Positions 1 to 5,441 are shown, counted from the first letter of the stretch. The stretch is 8,350 bases of DNA from Verrucomicrobiota bacterium (GCA_026397895.1 JAPLTZ010000141.1:1-8350); one strand, 5' to 3'. Numbers and translations are program-made. Notes: generated by a model from the letters alone, not told the origin.

Positions 1-98
1 CAGCGTCAGGCGACGGAACAAACGGCCGGCCGCGACCGCTTGCCACATCCGTTGCGCCGCTGTTACGCGGCGCGGACAGCGCAGCGCGCTGTCCCTAC
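1..98 (-). repeat. Inverted, diverged copy of the REP-pair unit, cut by the window edge
   Basis: The first 16 bases are the exact reverse complement of 754-769 and 967-982, which lie inside the two direct-repeat units to the right. Reading on, CCACATCCGTTGCGCC resembles the reverse complement of the same part of those units, and the segment ends in a hairpin (74-98) of the same plan. A second hairpin, GCGCCGC/GCGGCGC (54-60 with 67-73), occupies the place of the CCGCCC/GGGCGG hairpin of the other copies. The segment therefore looks like the same ~145-bp unit in opposite orientation, with its outer hairpin beyond the left edge. Confidence 0.6.
74..98 (-). repeat. REP-like hairpin 1 (GTAG foot on minus strand)
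   Basis: The arms GGACAGCGC (74-82) and GCGCTGTCC (86-94) pair perfectly around a 3-nt loop. CTAC at 95-98 gives a GTAG foot on the minus strand. The foot points toward the RAYT gene, which ends 16 bp further on. E. coli REP sequences also carry GTAG 5' of the hairpin, where their RAYT recognises it. Confidence 0.7.
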
Positions 99-113
99 CA
101 AACGTGTGGCGCG

Positions 114-623
114 TCAATCGGTGAATTGCGGTCGCTGGCCGTCGCCGAAGTAAACGTAAGACCAGTCTTCCGGTCGTGCGACGAGCTTCTTGCGGACGGG
201 ATTTTGCAGGATGTAATCCGCCTTTTCGCGCCGGCTTTCGTCGTGCCGCAACCGGTGCTCGAAGAAATCGCGTTGCCAGCCGATGCCCATTTCCTTGGCC
301 GTCCATTCCTTCCATTTGCTGACGACCGTCGGCAACGGTTTCCCCGATGGCGGAAATGAAATGAGCGCGTGGATGTGGTCGGGCATGAGGAGGAACAGGT
401 GCGGCCACCACAAAAACTTTTCCTGCCGCTGGCGGATCGTTTCCAAGAGCCGCGCCGAAACGTCCGGCAATGCGAGGTGGTTTTTGCCCCGCGCGGCGCA
501 GTTGATGGTGATGAAATAGATTTCGTTTTGGGGATTGATCCACAGCGGGATTTCGTGGGGCAAAGATTTTCGGCGCGGCGCGTCCACCGCGCGAAAATAG
601 TTTGGGTAAGCCAGAGGTGGCAA
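114..623 (-). CDS. REP-associated tyrosine transposase (RAYT)
   Basis: The predicted protein has 169 residues and belongs to the Y1-transposase-like RAYT family, which nicks and joins single-stranded DNA at REP hairpins. Visible motifs are the HUH-type metal site MPDHIHALI (His83, His85), the WQRDFFEHRLR segment (about 116-126), the nucleophile region KADYILQNPVRKKLV with Tyr137, and a following PEDWSYV with Trp154. The length is normal for the family and the reading frame is intact, so the enzyme may be active. The frame has no ATG before Met80, so the start shown is a TTG at 621-623, without a clear Shine-Dalgarno sequence. The true start may be another non-ATG codon nearby. The gene lies between GTAG-footed hairpins, its probable substrates. 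Any promoter must lie within or beyond the repeats to its right. Confidence 0.85.
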   Translation of the reverse strand: MPPLAYPNYFRAVDAPRRKSLPHEIPLWINPQNEIYFITINCAARGKNHLALPDVSARLLETIRQRQEKFLWWPHLFLLMPDHIHALISFPPSGKPLPTVVSKWKEWTAKEMGIGWQRDFFEHRLRHDESRREKADYILQNPVRKKLVARPEDWSYVYFGDGQRPQFTD

Positions 624-633
624 GCAAAAGCAG

Positions 634-658
634 GTAGGGACGCCGTGCTGCGGCGTCC
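634..658 (+). repeat. REP-like hairpin 2
   Basis: GTAG (634-637) is followed by arms GGACGCCGT (638-646) and GCGGCGTCC (650-658) around a GCT loop. The innermost pair is a T-G wobble; the rest is perfect. The hairpin lies 11 bp upstream of the RAYT start codon, so it would be within or next to the RAYT leader. Confidence 0.65.
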
Positions 659-664
659 GTTGTG

Positions 665-689
665 GTAGGGTCAGCGCGCTGCGCTGACC
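665..689 (+). repeat. REP-like hairpin 3
   Basis: GTAG (665-668) is followed by arms GGTCAGCGC (669-677) and GCGCTGACC (681-689) around a GCT loop. Pairing is perfect, and it extends to 10 bp if the final G of the foot is paired with C690. Confidence 0.7.
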
Positions 690-782
690 CCGCCCGCTGC
701 GAAGCGAAGGGCGGAACGAACGTGGTGGTGCGTGAACCGTGGGTGGTTTGATGCCGTCGCCTGACGCTGCGCTCGGCGACGG

Positions 783-807
783 GGACGCCGCAGCGCGGCG
801 TCCCTAC
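783..807 (-). repeat. REP-like hairpin 4
   Basis: The arms GGACGCCGC (783-791) and GCGGCGTCC (795-803) pair perfectly. CTAC at 804-807 gives the GTAG foot on the minus strand. It faces hairpin 3 across the unit. Confidence 0.7.
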
Positions 808-876
808 CAACGCGGGTGCAAGCGGCGACCGGGCCTGACGGGACTGGGAGGTTGCGGCGTGGCGGCATCCGTTTTG

Positions 877-901
877 GTAGGGTCAGCGCGCTGCGCTGAC
901 C
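877..901 (+). repeat. REP-like hairpin 5
   Basis: GTAG (877-880) is followed by arms GGTCAGCGC (881-889) and GCGCTGACC (893-901) with a GCT loop. It is identical to hairpin 3. Confidence 0.7.
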
Positions 902-995
902 CCGCCCGCAGCGGGAGCGGAGGGCGGAACGGACGTGGTGGTGTGTGAGCTGTGGGTGATTCGATTCCGTCGCCTGACGCTGCGCTCGGCGACGG

Positions 996-1021
996 GGAAC
1001 GGCGCAGCGCGCCGTCCCTAC
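996..1021 (-). repeat. REP-like hairpin 6, with one bulged base
   Basis: On the minus strand GTAG is followed by GGACGGCGC, a GCT loop and GCGCCGT, then CC after one extra T. In plus coordinates an unpaired A (998 or 999) interrupts the left arm. Compared with hairpin 4, the middle of the stem has changed on both arms, so pairing is kept. Confidence 0.6.
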
Positions 1022-1052
1022 CGACGCGGGCGCAAGCGGCGGCCGGGGCAAA

Positions 1053-1144
1053 GCGCCAGAGGGCTGGCGCAGTCCAGGACGCTGGCGCAGGTTGGGGGCT
1101 GGCGTGAACGCGAAGCGTCTTGGAGTGCGGTGGCCCTCCACCGC
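1053..1144. repeat. Second type of hairpin repeat, two palindromes
   Basis: Two palindromes of a different design, with 4-nt loops and no GTAG foot, lie here: GCGCCAG/CTGGCGC (1053-1059 with 1064-1070) and GCGGTGG/CCACCGC (1127-1133 with 1138-1144). CTGGCGCAG occurs twice (1064-1072 and 1082-1090). Both stems are 7 bp and perfect. This appears to be a separate intergenic repeat next to the REP units. From 1145 to 1276 I see no gene or clear signal, only a 12-base echo (1163-1174) of 837-848. Confidence 0.5.
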
Positions 1145-1276
1145 TTTCGGGCGCGTGGTCCGGACGGGACTGGGTTTGATGGCGGGCGGGTTTCCCGGCG
1201 CGGAAGCGCGGGAGTGTTTTTCGAAGTGTCTGTGGCGAGAAGGATGAACGTGGGCGACTTGAGTCAATGGGATCAG

Positions 1277-1786
1277 TTAATAAACTATCAGTTGTCCGCC
1301 TTGAACTACTCCGTCCCATTTGTCTGAAAATTCATCGCCATCCCAGCCGCAAGGGAAGTGACCTGCGGCATACCAAGGCTCGACAACAGGAATATAGAAA
1401 AATGGCGCAACAATGTCTCGATACTCTTCCTCGAGACAAATAAACATGATATCCCAACAGATAGAATCCTTGACGTGCTTCAGTGGTTTTTCTGAAAGGG
1501 GAACTATTGATATCAGACTGTCAACAAAAGAAAGAATCAGAGGCCGAAGCTCGTCCGTGACAGCGTCCCACTCCTGCCCTCTGTGCCAAGACCTCTTGGA
1601 AACAGATTCAGAAAGGACGTTGCGCGACATTAACTGGCAAACTTCCCACTTTTTTGAATTACACATCACTCCAGCCTCTTGCCACGTTTTCAGCCCTGTC
1701 ACTGTTGAGGGCAGTGGTTTTCCAACGGCTTCAAAGAATGGGAATTGAAATGTGCTTTCGAGTTTGAGTTTAACGTGGGGCTTCAC
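1277..1786 (-). CDS. Conserved-looking protein of unknown function, AT-richer than its neighbours
   Basis: The predicted protein has 169 residues. I cannot assign a domain or function. It is soluble-looking, with no signal peptide or membrane segment. Its C-terminal third is dense in aromatic, Cys, His and Gly residues (PFFYIPVVEPWYAAGHF, then PCGWDGDEF, ending GGQLIVY), the pattern of a conserved fold rather than random translation. The start is a GTG at 1784-1786; the next Met is residue 41. No good ribosome site precedes it, but rarA ends only 8 bp upstream, so co-transcription and coupled translation are likely. Two counted 60-bp lines inside the gene give 40-43% G+C, against 55-63% in two counted rarA lines, which suggests acquisition by transfer. 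Its 3' end abuts the repeat island. Confidence 0.7.
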   Translation of the reverse strand: MKPHVKLKLESTFQFPFFEAVGKPLPSTVTGLKTWQEAGVMCNSKKWEVCQLMSRNVLSESVSKRSWHRGQEWDAVTDELRPLILSFVDSLISIVPLSEKPLKHVKDSICWDIMFICLEEEYRDIVAPFFYIPVVEPWYAAGHFPCGWDGDEFSDKWDGVVQGGQLIVY

Positions 1787-1794
1787 TCGCTTAA

Positions 1795-3153
1795 TTATTT
1801 TTTGGCTTCGTTCAGCTTCCGCCAGTTCTCCAATCGTTCCTTGATTTTCTTTTCCACGCCTTGCTCGGTGGGTTCGTAGTAGCGCTTGGCCGCGCCCAGA
1901 TAATCCTGCGCCACGAAATGGTCTTTGCCGTCGTGCGCGTATTGGTAGTCCTGGCCGTGGCCGAGGCGTTCCGCGCCTTTGTAGGCTGCGCTGCGCAGGT
2001 GCTCCGGCACGGCGAGCGTGCGGCCGGAACGGACGTCTTCCAGCGCGGCATCAATGGCTTTGTAGGCGCTGTTGCTCTTGTTGGCGGTGGCGATGTAGAT
2101 GGTGGCTTCGGCGATCGGGATGCGCGCCTCCGGCCAGCCGACAAATTCGGCGGCCTGATGCGCCGCATTGGCGAGCACGAGCGCCATTGGGTCGGCCAGG
2201 CCGACGTCTTCGGCGGCGCAGATCATGATGCGGCGGGTGATGAAGCGCGGGTCTTCGCCGGCATGGATCATCTTGGCGAGCCAGTAGAGCGCGGCGTCGG
2301 GGTCGCTGCCGCGCATGGATTTGATGAAGGCGGAGATGGTGTCGTGGTGCGCATCGCCATCGCCATCATAGACGACGGCTTTCTTCTGGATGCTTTGCTC
2401 GGCGGTGGCGAGGTCGAGGTGGATGACGCCATCGGCGCGCGGCGGCGTGGTGAGCGCGGCGATTTCGAGGGAGTTCAACGCCTTGCGGGCGTCGCCGTCG
2501 GAGAGTTTGGCGAGGTGGCGGAGGGCGTTTTCATCGGCGGCAATTTTCAGGTAGCCGAGACCGCGTTCCTCGTCTTTCAAAGCGCGTTGCAGTAACGCGA
2601 ACAAATCCTCTTCGGACAGCGGGCGCAGCTCGAAGATTTGCGAGCGGGAGACGAGCGGGGCGTTGACGAAGAAGAAGGGGTTGTGCGTGGTCGCGCCGAT
2701 GAGCCGGATGACGCCGCTCTCGACATCGGGCAGGAGGACGTCCTGCTGCGATTTGTTGAAGCGGTGGATTTCGTCGATGAAGAGGATGGTGCGCGCGCCG
2801 GAGTTTTCGAGGCGGTTGTGGGCGGCGGCGAGGACGCGGCGCATGTCGGCGACGTTGGATTCCACGCCGGAGAGCCGCTCGAATTTGCACTTGGTCTGGT
2901 TCGCGATGATTTGGGCGAGCGAGGTCTTGCCCGTGCCGGGCGGTCCGAAGAAGAGCAGGGACTCGATGCGGTCGGCTTCGATGGCGCGGCGCAGGAGTTG
3001 GCCGGGCGCAAGGATGTGTTGCTGGCCGGCGTATTCGGCGAGGTTGCGGGGGCGCATGCGCGCGGCAAGCGGGGCGTGGCGCGGCGGGGAATCTTCGGCG
3101 GGCGACTCTGCTTTCGGGCCGGGGTCGCCGGAGAATAAATCGTTGGCCGACAT
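1795..3153 (-). CDS. rarA: Replication-associated recombination protein A (RarA/MgsA), AAA+ ATPase
   Basis: The predicted protein has 452 residues, close to the usual RarA length. RarA is the bacterial relative of yeast Mgs1/human WRNIP1, a tetrameric AAA+ ATPase that acts in the cytoplasm at stalled or gapped replication forks with SSB and recombination proteins. Visible parts are the Walker A GPPGTGKT (70-77), Walker B ILFIDEIH (Asp127, Glu128), sensor 1 GATTHN (153-158), the arginine-finger region APLVSRSQIF (Arg170), sensor 2 DGDARKALNSLE (219-230), and the C-terminal clamp-loader-like domain (RGSDPDAALYWLAKMIHAGE, then RRIMICAAEDVGLADP). The first ~28 residues are a variable linker rich in Pro, Ser and acidic residues. 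Sensor 1 has His157 where many family members have Glu (GATTEN). No Shine-Dalgarno sequence precedes the ATG, and the predicted promoter implies little or no leader. The unknown gene at 1277-1786 follows after 8 bp. Confidence 0.95.
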   Translation of the reverse strand: MSANDLFSGDPGPKAESPAEDSPPRHAPLAARMRPRNLAEYAGQQHILAPGQLLRRAIEADRIESLLFFGPPGTGKTSLAQIIANQTKCKFERLSGVESNVADMRRVLAAAHNRLENSGARTILFIDEIHRFNKSQQDVLLPDVESGVIRLIGATTHNPFFFVNAPLVSRSQIFELRPLSEEDLFALLQRALKDEERGLGYLKIAADENALRHLAKLSDGDARKALNSLEIAALTTPPRADGVIHLDLATAEQSIQKKAVVYDGDGDAHHDTISAFIKSMRGSDPDAALYWLAKMIHAGEDPRFITRRIMICAAEDVGLADPMALVLANAAHQAAEFVGWPEARIPIAEATIYIATANKSNSAYKAIDAALEDVRSGRTLAVPEHLRSAAYKGAERLGHGQDYQYAHDGKDHFVAQDYLGAAKRYYEPTEQGVEKKIKERLENWRKLNEAKK

Positions 3154-3159
3154 GAAAAA

Positions 3160-3187
3160 ATTTTAGCAGGCACAAGCCAATGGGCAA
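3160..3187 (-). promoter_or_regulatory. Predicted promoter of rarA, likely leaderless
   Basis: On the minus strand TTGCCC (3182-3187), a 16-nt spacer and TAAAAT (3160-3165) form a sigma-70-like promoter, strengthened by TG one base upstream of the -10 box (extended -10, TGCTAAAAT). The last base of the -10 box is 7 nt from the A of the rarA ATG, so transcription would start at or next to the start codon. This agrees with the missing Shine-Dalgarno sequence. Confidence 0.5.
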
Positions 3188-3220
3188 TGGCGATGATGGT
3201 GTTGACGGCGGAAATTGTCC

Positions 3221-3229
3221 GGAGCAGGA
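3221..3229 (+). promoter_or_regulatory. Ribosome binding site choosing the start of the FHA-PrsW gene
   Basis: GGAGCAGGA lies upstream of the ATG at 3237, with AGGA 7 nt away. An earlier in-frame ATG at 3180 has a weaker AGG at 9 nt, would add 19 Gly/Asp-rich residues with no domain character, and would almost abut the rarA promoter. The downstream start is therefore preferred. Confidence 0.55.
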
Positions 3230-3236
3230 TGCCGTC

Positions 3237-4535
3237 ATGAGCGAAATGACCAATCCCCCTTCGTTGATGCTGGTGTGCATCTCCGGGCCGGACGCCGGCA
3301 AGCGCGTCGCCGTGAAGCCTCAGCCTGTGACCATCGGCAAATCCAGCGCGTGCGAGATCGCCAGCGACGACGCGGATGTGCTGGAGCGACACGTGGCGTT
3401 GCAGGTGCGGGACGGCAAGGTGTTTTTCAAGGTGGCCGAAGCCGGCGCGGTGTTCCTCGACGGACAGCGTGAGAGCGAAGGCGAGTTGGCGGCGAAGGAG
3501 CAACTGCGCGTCGGACGTTCGCTTTGGCAGCTTGACGGTGGCAAGTCGGCGGGGGATTTCACGTCCATGCTGGGCGACTTCGGCGACAAGATCAGCGAGG
3601 TGGCGGGCGTGGAGAAGATCGAGGGGTTCAGCGCGGCGGCGATGTTCTCGGAAGTGTTCCGCAAGCGCACGGACGAGGAGATGGAAACCTATTTTGCCGT
3701 CGGCGCGCCCACGACGACGCCGAAGCTGGCGGAGGTGGACGCGGGCTGGCCGCGGCCGTGGCTGTTCGTGAAGGTGTTCGGGCTGGCGGCGCTGGCTTAC
3801 ATCGGGTTGCTGTTCGCGTATCAGACGTTCAACAACAGTCTGATGATTCCGGGGTTGCTGACGGTGGGCGGGTTCATGATACCGTTCTCGCTGCTGATTT
3901 TTTTCTTCGAGGTGAATGTGCTGCGGAACGTGCCGTTGTATCAGATTTTGAAGCTGCTGTTCCTCGGCGGGATTTTGTCGGTCATCGCCGCGCTGTTTCT
4001 GCTGACGTGGACGAAGCCGGGCGAGTCGTGGCTCGGCGCGGTGGTCATCGGCGTGATGGAGGAGGCGGGCAAGGTGGCGGCGTTGCTGCTGGTGGTGGGC
4101 AAGCTGAAGTATCGCTGGACGCTGAACGGGATGCTGTTCGGCGCGGCGGTGGGGGCGGGCTTCGCGGGCTTCGAATCGGCGGGCTACGCGCTGAACTACG
4201 GGTTGGACAACATCACGACGCGCGGGTTGCTGTGCATCTGCGGCGGGCATGTGCTGTGGTGCGCGTTGACGGGCGCGGCGTTGTGGCGGGTGCGCGGGGA
4301 GAAACCGTTCGAGTGGGCGATGTTGCAGGACATCCGGTTTCTCCGCGTGTTCGGGCTGGCGGCGGCGATGCACGCGATCTGGGACGCGCCGTTCAGCCTG
4401 CCGCTGGACTTGAAATACATCGCGCTGGGCTTCGTGGTGTGGGTGGCGGTGTTGAGCTACATCCAGACGGGTTTGCGGCAGGTGCGCGAGGCGCAGGCGG
4501 CGGGGGCGACGGAGTTCTTCAGGAAGCAGGAATGA
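3237..4535 (+). CDS. FHA domain fused to PrsW-family intramembrane metalloprotease
   Basis: The predicted protein has 432 residues. Residues ~9-100 look like a forkhead-associated domain, which binds phosphothreonine peptides: LMLVCISGPDAGKRVAV, then VTIGKSSACEI and the DVLERHVAL turn (Gly34, His52). A linker (~100-172) follows, then about eight hydrophobic membrane segments. The membrane part carries the PrsW (M82, CPBP/Abi superfamily) motifs in order: MEEAGK (Glu275, Glu276), GFAGFESAGYAL (Glu313), GGHVLW (His338) and AMHAIWDAPF (His379, Asp383). All expected catalytic or metal-binding positions are present, so an active membrane protease is likely. B. subtilis PrsW cuts the anti-sigma factor RsiW; the substrate here is unknown, and no sigma/anti-sigma pair is in the window. 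By inference the FHA domain, probably cytoplasmic, could recruit phosphorylated partners or substrates. The gene is divergent from rarA and ends before a long AT-rich gap. Confidence 0.85.
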   Translation: MSEMTNPPSLMLVCISGPDAGKRVAVKPQPVTIGKSSACEIASDDADVLERHVALQVRDGKVFFKVAEAGAVFLDGQRESEGELAAKEQLRVGRSLWQLDGGKSAGDFTSMLGDFGDKISEVAGVEKIEGFSAAAMFSEVFRKRTDEEMETYFAVGAPTTTPKLAEVDAGWPRPWLFVKVFGLAALAYIGLLFAYQTFNNSLMIPGLLTVGGFMIPFSLLIFFFEVNVLRNVPLYQILKLLFLGGILSVIAALFLLTWTKPGESWLGAVVIGVMEEAGKVAALLLVVGKLKYRWTLNGMLFGAAVGAGFAGFESAGYALNYGLDNITTRGLLCICGGHVLWCALTGAALWRVRGEKPFEWAMLQDIRFLRVFGLAAAMHAIWDAPFSLPLDLKYIALGFVVWVAVLSYIQTGLRQVREAQAAGATEFFRKQE

Positions 4536-4867
4536 ACCGGCAAAAAAATACCCCACCCTTGCCGTGGGTGATTGTTCCTATGAACATGTTTTGCAACATT
4601 TGGCACCGGCGGGATTGATTTCGACGTCCAGTGAAGGCATGTCGGCCTCGATCGCTGCTTGGGCACCAGGTTCGTAAGAATACGGTCCAAGGACTTAATC
4701 ACATATCACGAACAGGGCAGGGTAAATTCTAAATTTTTTCCAAAGAACGGGCGCGGATTTTTTTTCGCGCATTGCTGTCTGGGACGTATATCGCTCCACT
4801 TGCGGTTTTGCACAAGGGAAATAATTAAACTTTTTTTGCGGTGCGTTTTTTGGCGCGAGGCGAGGGT
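4536..4867. other. AT-rich gap between convergent genes, no convincing gene
   Basis: This 332-bp stretch separates the 3' ends of the FHA-PrsW gene and guaD and is more AT-rich than its surroundings. It holds four T-tracts on the plus strand (4734-4739, 4758-4765, 4831-4837, 4846-4851). One of them sits in the loop of GCGCG/CGCGC (4751-4755 with 4766-4770). Open frames of 70-81 codons cross it on both strands, but their translations look random and they overlap real genes. A short minus-strand frame (4578-4691) reads more like protein and may be a relic. Confidence 0.5.
4552..4568 (+). terminator. Weak hairpin after the FHA-PrsW gene
   Basis: CCCAC (4552-4556) pairs with GTGGG (4564-4568) around a 7-nt loop, 16 bp after the stop codon. 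Only a poor T-rich stretch (TGATTGTT) follows, so a role as an intrinsic terminator is doubtful. The T-tracts further down could also contribute to termination. Confidence 0.25.
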
Positions 4868-5359
4868 TTAATATGGGGTTTTATCCGGCTTGTCTGCCCA
4901 CTCGGCGAAGACTTTCAGGGCGTCCTTGCGGAGCAGTTGTTTCATGGGCAGCTTGCGGCGACTGATCGGGAGCGCGACTTCGCGGTAAAGAAAATCGTCG
5001 TCGAACTGGATTCGGGCGGCGTCTTTGCGGGTGTTGGCGTAATAAACCTTACGGAAGCGCGCCCAGTAAATCGCGGAGAGGCACATGGGGCAGGGCTCGC
5101 AACTGGTGTAAAGCTCGCAGTCGGCGAGGGAGAAGGTCTTGAGCCGCCGGCAGGCGTCGCGGATGGCGGAGACTTCGGCGTGGGCAGTGGGGTCGTTGGC
5201 GGAAGTGACCTGATTCCAGCCGCGTCCGACGATCTTGCCGTTGCGGACGACGACCGCGCCGAATGGCCCGCCGCAGTTGGCCCGCATCTTTTCCAGGGAG
5301 ATGCGGATGGCGGCGTGCATGAACTTGGATTTCATGGCGGCATGATTACTGAAATTCAT
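4868..5359 (-). CDS. guaD: Guanine deaminase (cytidine-deaminase fold)
   Basis: The predicted protein has 163 residues. It should hydrolyse guanine to xanthine and ammonia in the cytoplasm, part of purine salvage and use of purine nitrogen. The zinc site is clear: TAHAEV gives His60 and catalytic Glu62, and CEPCPMC gives Cys90 and Cys93. GGPFGAVVV (30-38), NDPTAHAEV, LYTSCEPCPMCLSAIYWAR and FDDDFLYREV follow the B. subtilis GuaD pattern as I remember it, including the C-terminal part that separates GuaD from the tRNA adenosine deaminase TadA. The C-terminus (FAEWADKPDKTPY) is also GuaD-like. Met1 is preceded by AAAGG at 11 nt. Met9 (5333-5335) would fit the family length slightly better but has no ribosome site. 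The gene is divergent from the PocR-AraC gene, with 82 bp between the start codons. A modified-base deaminase of the same fold is the main alternative. Confidence 0.88.
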   Translation of the reverse strand: MNFSNHAAMKSKFMHAAIRISLEKMRANCGGPFGAVVVRNGKIVGRGWNQVTSANDPTAHAEVSAIRDACRRLKTFSLADCELYTSCEPCPMCLSAIYWARFRKVYYANTRKDAARIQFDDDFLYREVALPISRRKLPMKQLLRKDALKVFAEWADKPDKTPY

Positions 5360-5373
5360 CGGGTTGAAAACCT

Positions 5374-5402
5374 TTGATTACACCCGCGACCGGTTCGATA
5401 TT
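5374..5402 (+). promoter_or_regulatory. Possible promoter of the PocR-AraC gene
   Basis: TTGATT (5374-5379) and GATATT (5397-5402) are spaced by 17 nt; each matches the sigma-70 consensus at four of six positions. Transcription would start near 5409, giving a leader of about 33 nt. On the opposite strand TGTAAT (5377-5382) could be a -10 box for guaD, but no good -35 partner stands at the right distance. The 82-bp region is the natural place for a regulator binding site. Confidence 0.3.
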
Positions 5403-5441
5403 GTCGCTTGCGCCTCTTTTTTTGCCGGACTAACGTAGGGC

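Larger units (their letters stand above)
74..658 (-). mobile_element. RAYT gene bracketed by inverted REP-like hairpins
   Basis: Hairpin 1 (74-98) and hairpin 2 (634-658) stand on either side of the transposase gene in opposite orientations. Their inner ends are a perfect 9-bp inverted pair: GTCCCTACC at 91-99 and GGTAGGGAC at 633-641. RAYTs are HUH-family single-strand nucleases related to IS200/IS605 TnpA and are usually found beside the REP hairpins they process. Whether this 585-bp segment moves as a unit is inference. RAYTs are mostly single-copy and domesticated, so the boundaries are an approximation. Confidence 0.5.
664..833 (+). repeat. Direct repeat unit, copy 1 (BIME-like)
   Basis: A segment of about 170 bp recurs at 876-1046, about 212 bp further on, with scattered substitutions and small indels. 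Its first ~145 bp is bounded by GGTAGGG at the left and CCCTACC at the right, each next to a hairpin (665-689 and 783-807). Between these lies a second inverted pair, CCGCCC (690-695) with GGGCGG (709-714), and the shared block CCGTCGCCTGACGCTG. Two oppositely oriented REPs with a linker resemble the bacterial interspersed mosaic elements of enterobacteria. No open frame in it looks like a gene. Confidence 0.7.
876..1046 (+). repeat. Direct repeat unit, copy 2 (BIME-like)
   Basis: This is the second copy of the 664-833 unit, in the same orientation and with the same order of parts: hairpin 5 (877-901), CCGCCC (902-907) pairing with GGGCGG (922-927), the shared block at 967-982, hairpin 6 (996-1021), then a tail resembling GCAAGCGGCG. 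Stem sequences differ from copy 1 in places but remain paired. Confidence 0.7.

Noticed and set aside
624..1144. CRISPR array
   Set aside because: There are only two long unequal repeat copies and paired hairpins in alternating orientation, with no regular short repeats separated by unique spacers and no cas genes.
671..1319. Minus- and plus-strand frames of 130-198 codons through the repeat island
   Set aside because: They are Arg/Pro/Ala-rich and run through palindromes and both repeat copies; nothing in them looks like a protein domain.
1861..2595. Plus-strand frame of 244 codons opposite rarA
   Set aside because: It is Gly/Val/Arg-rich mirror translation of a well-identified AAA+ gene.
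3202..3230. TTGACG with CAGGAT, 17 nt apart, as promoter of the FHA-PrsW gene
   Set aside because: The -10 matches only three of six positions, and the site overlaps the ribosome binding site, leaving no leader for it to work in.
2577..4556. Very long minus-strand open frame (659 codons) opposite the FHA-PrsW gene and overlapping rarA
   Set aside because: It is Arg/Gln/His-rich with no domain, antisense to a gene with clear PrsW motifs and out of frame with rarA. Long antisense frames are expected at high G+C.
4659..4871. Small plus-strand frame of 70 codons in the convergent gap
   Set aside because: It overlaps the end of guaD, crosses the T-tracts, and its composition looks random.
4868..5359. 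tRNA adenosine deaminase TadA as the identity of the deaminase
   Set aside because: The FDDDFLYREV segment and the C-terminal extension fit GuaD rather than TadA, which shares only the zinc motifs.
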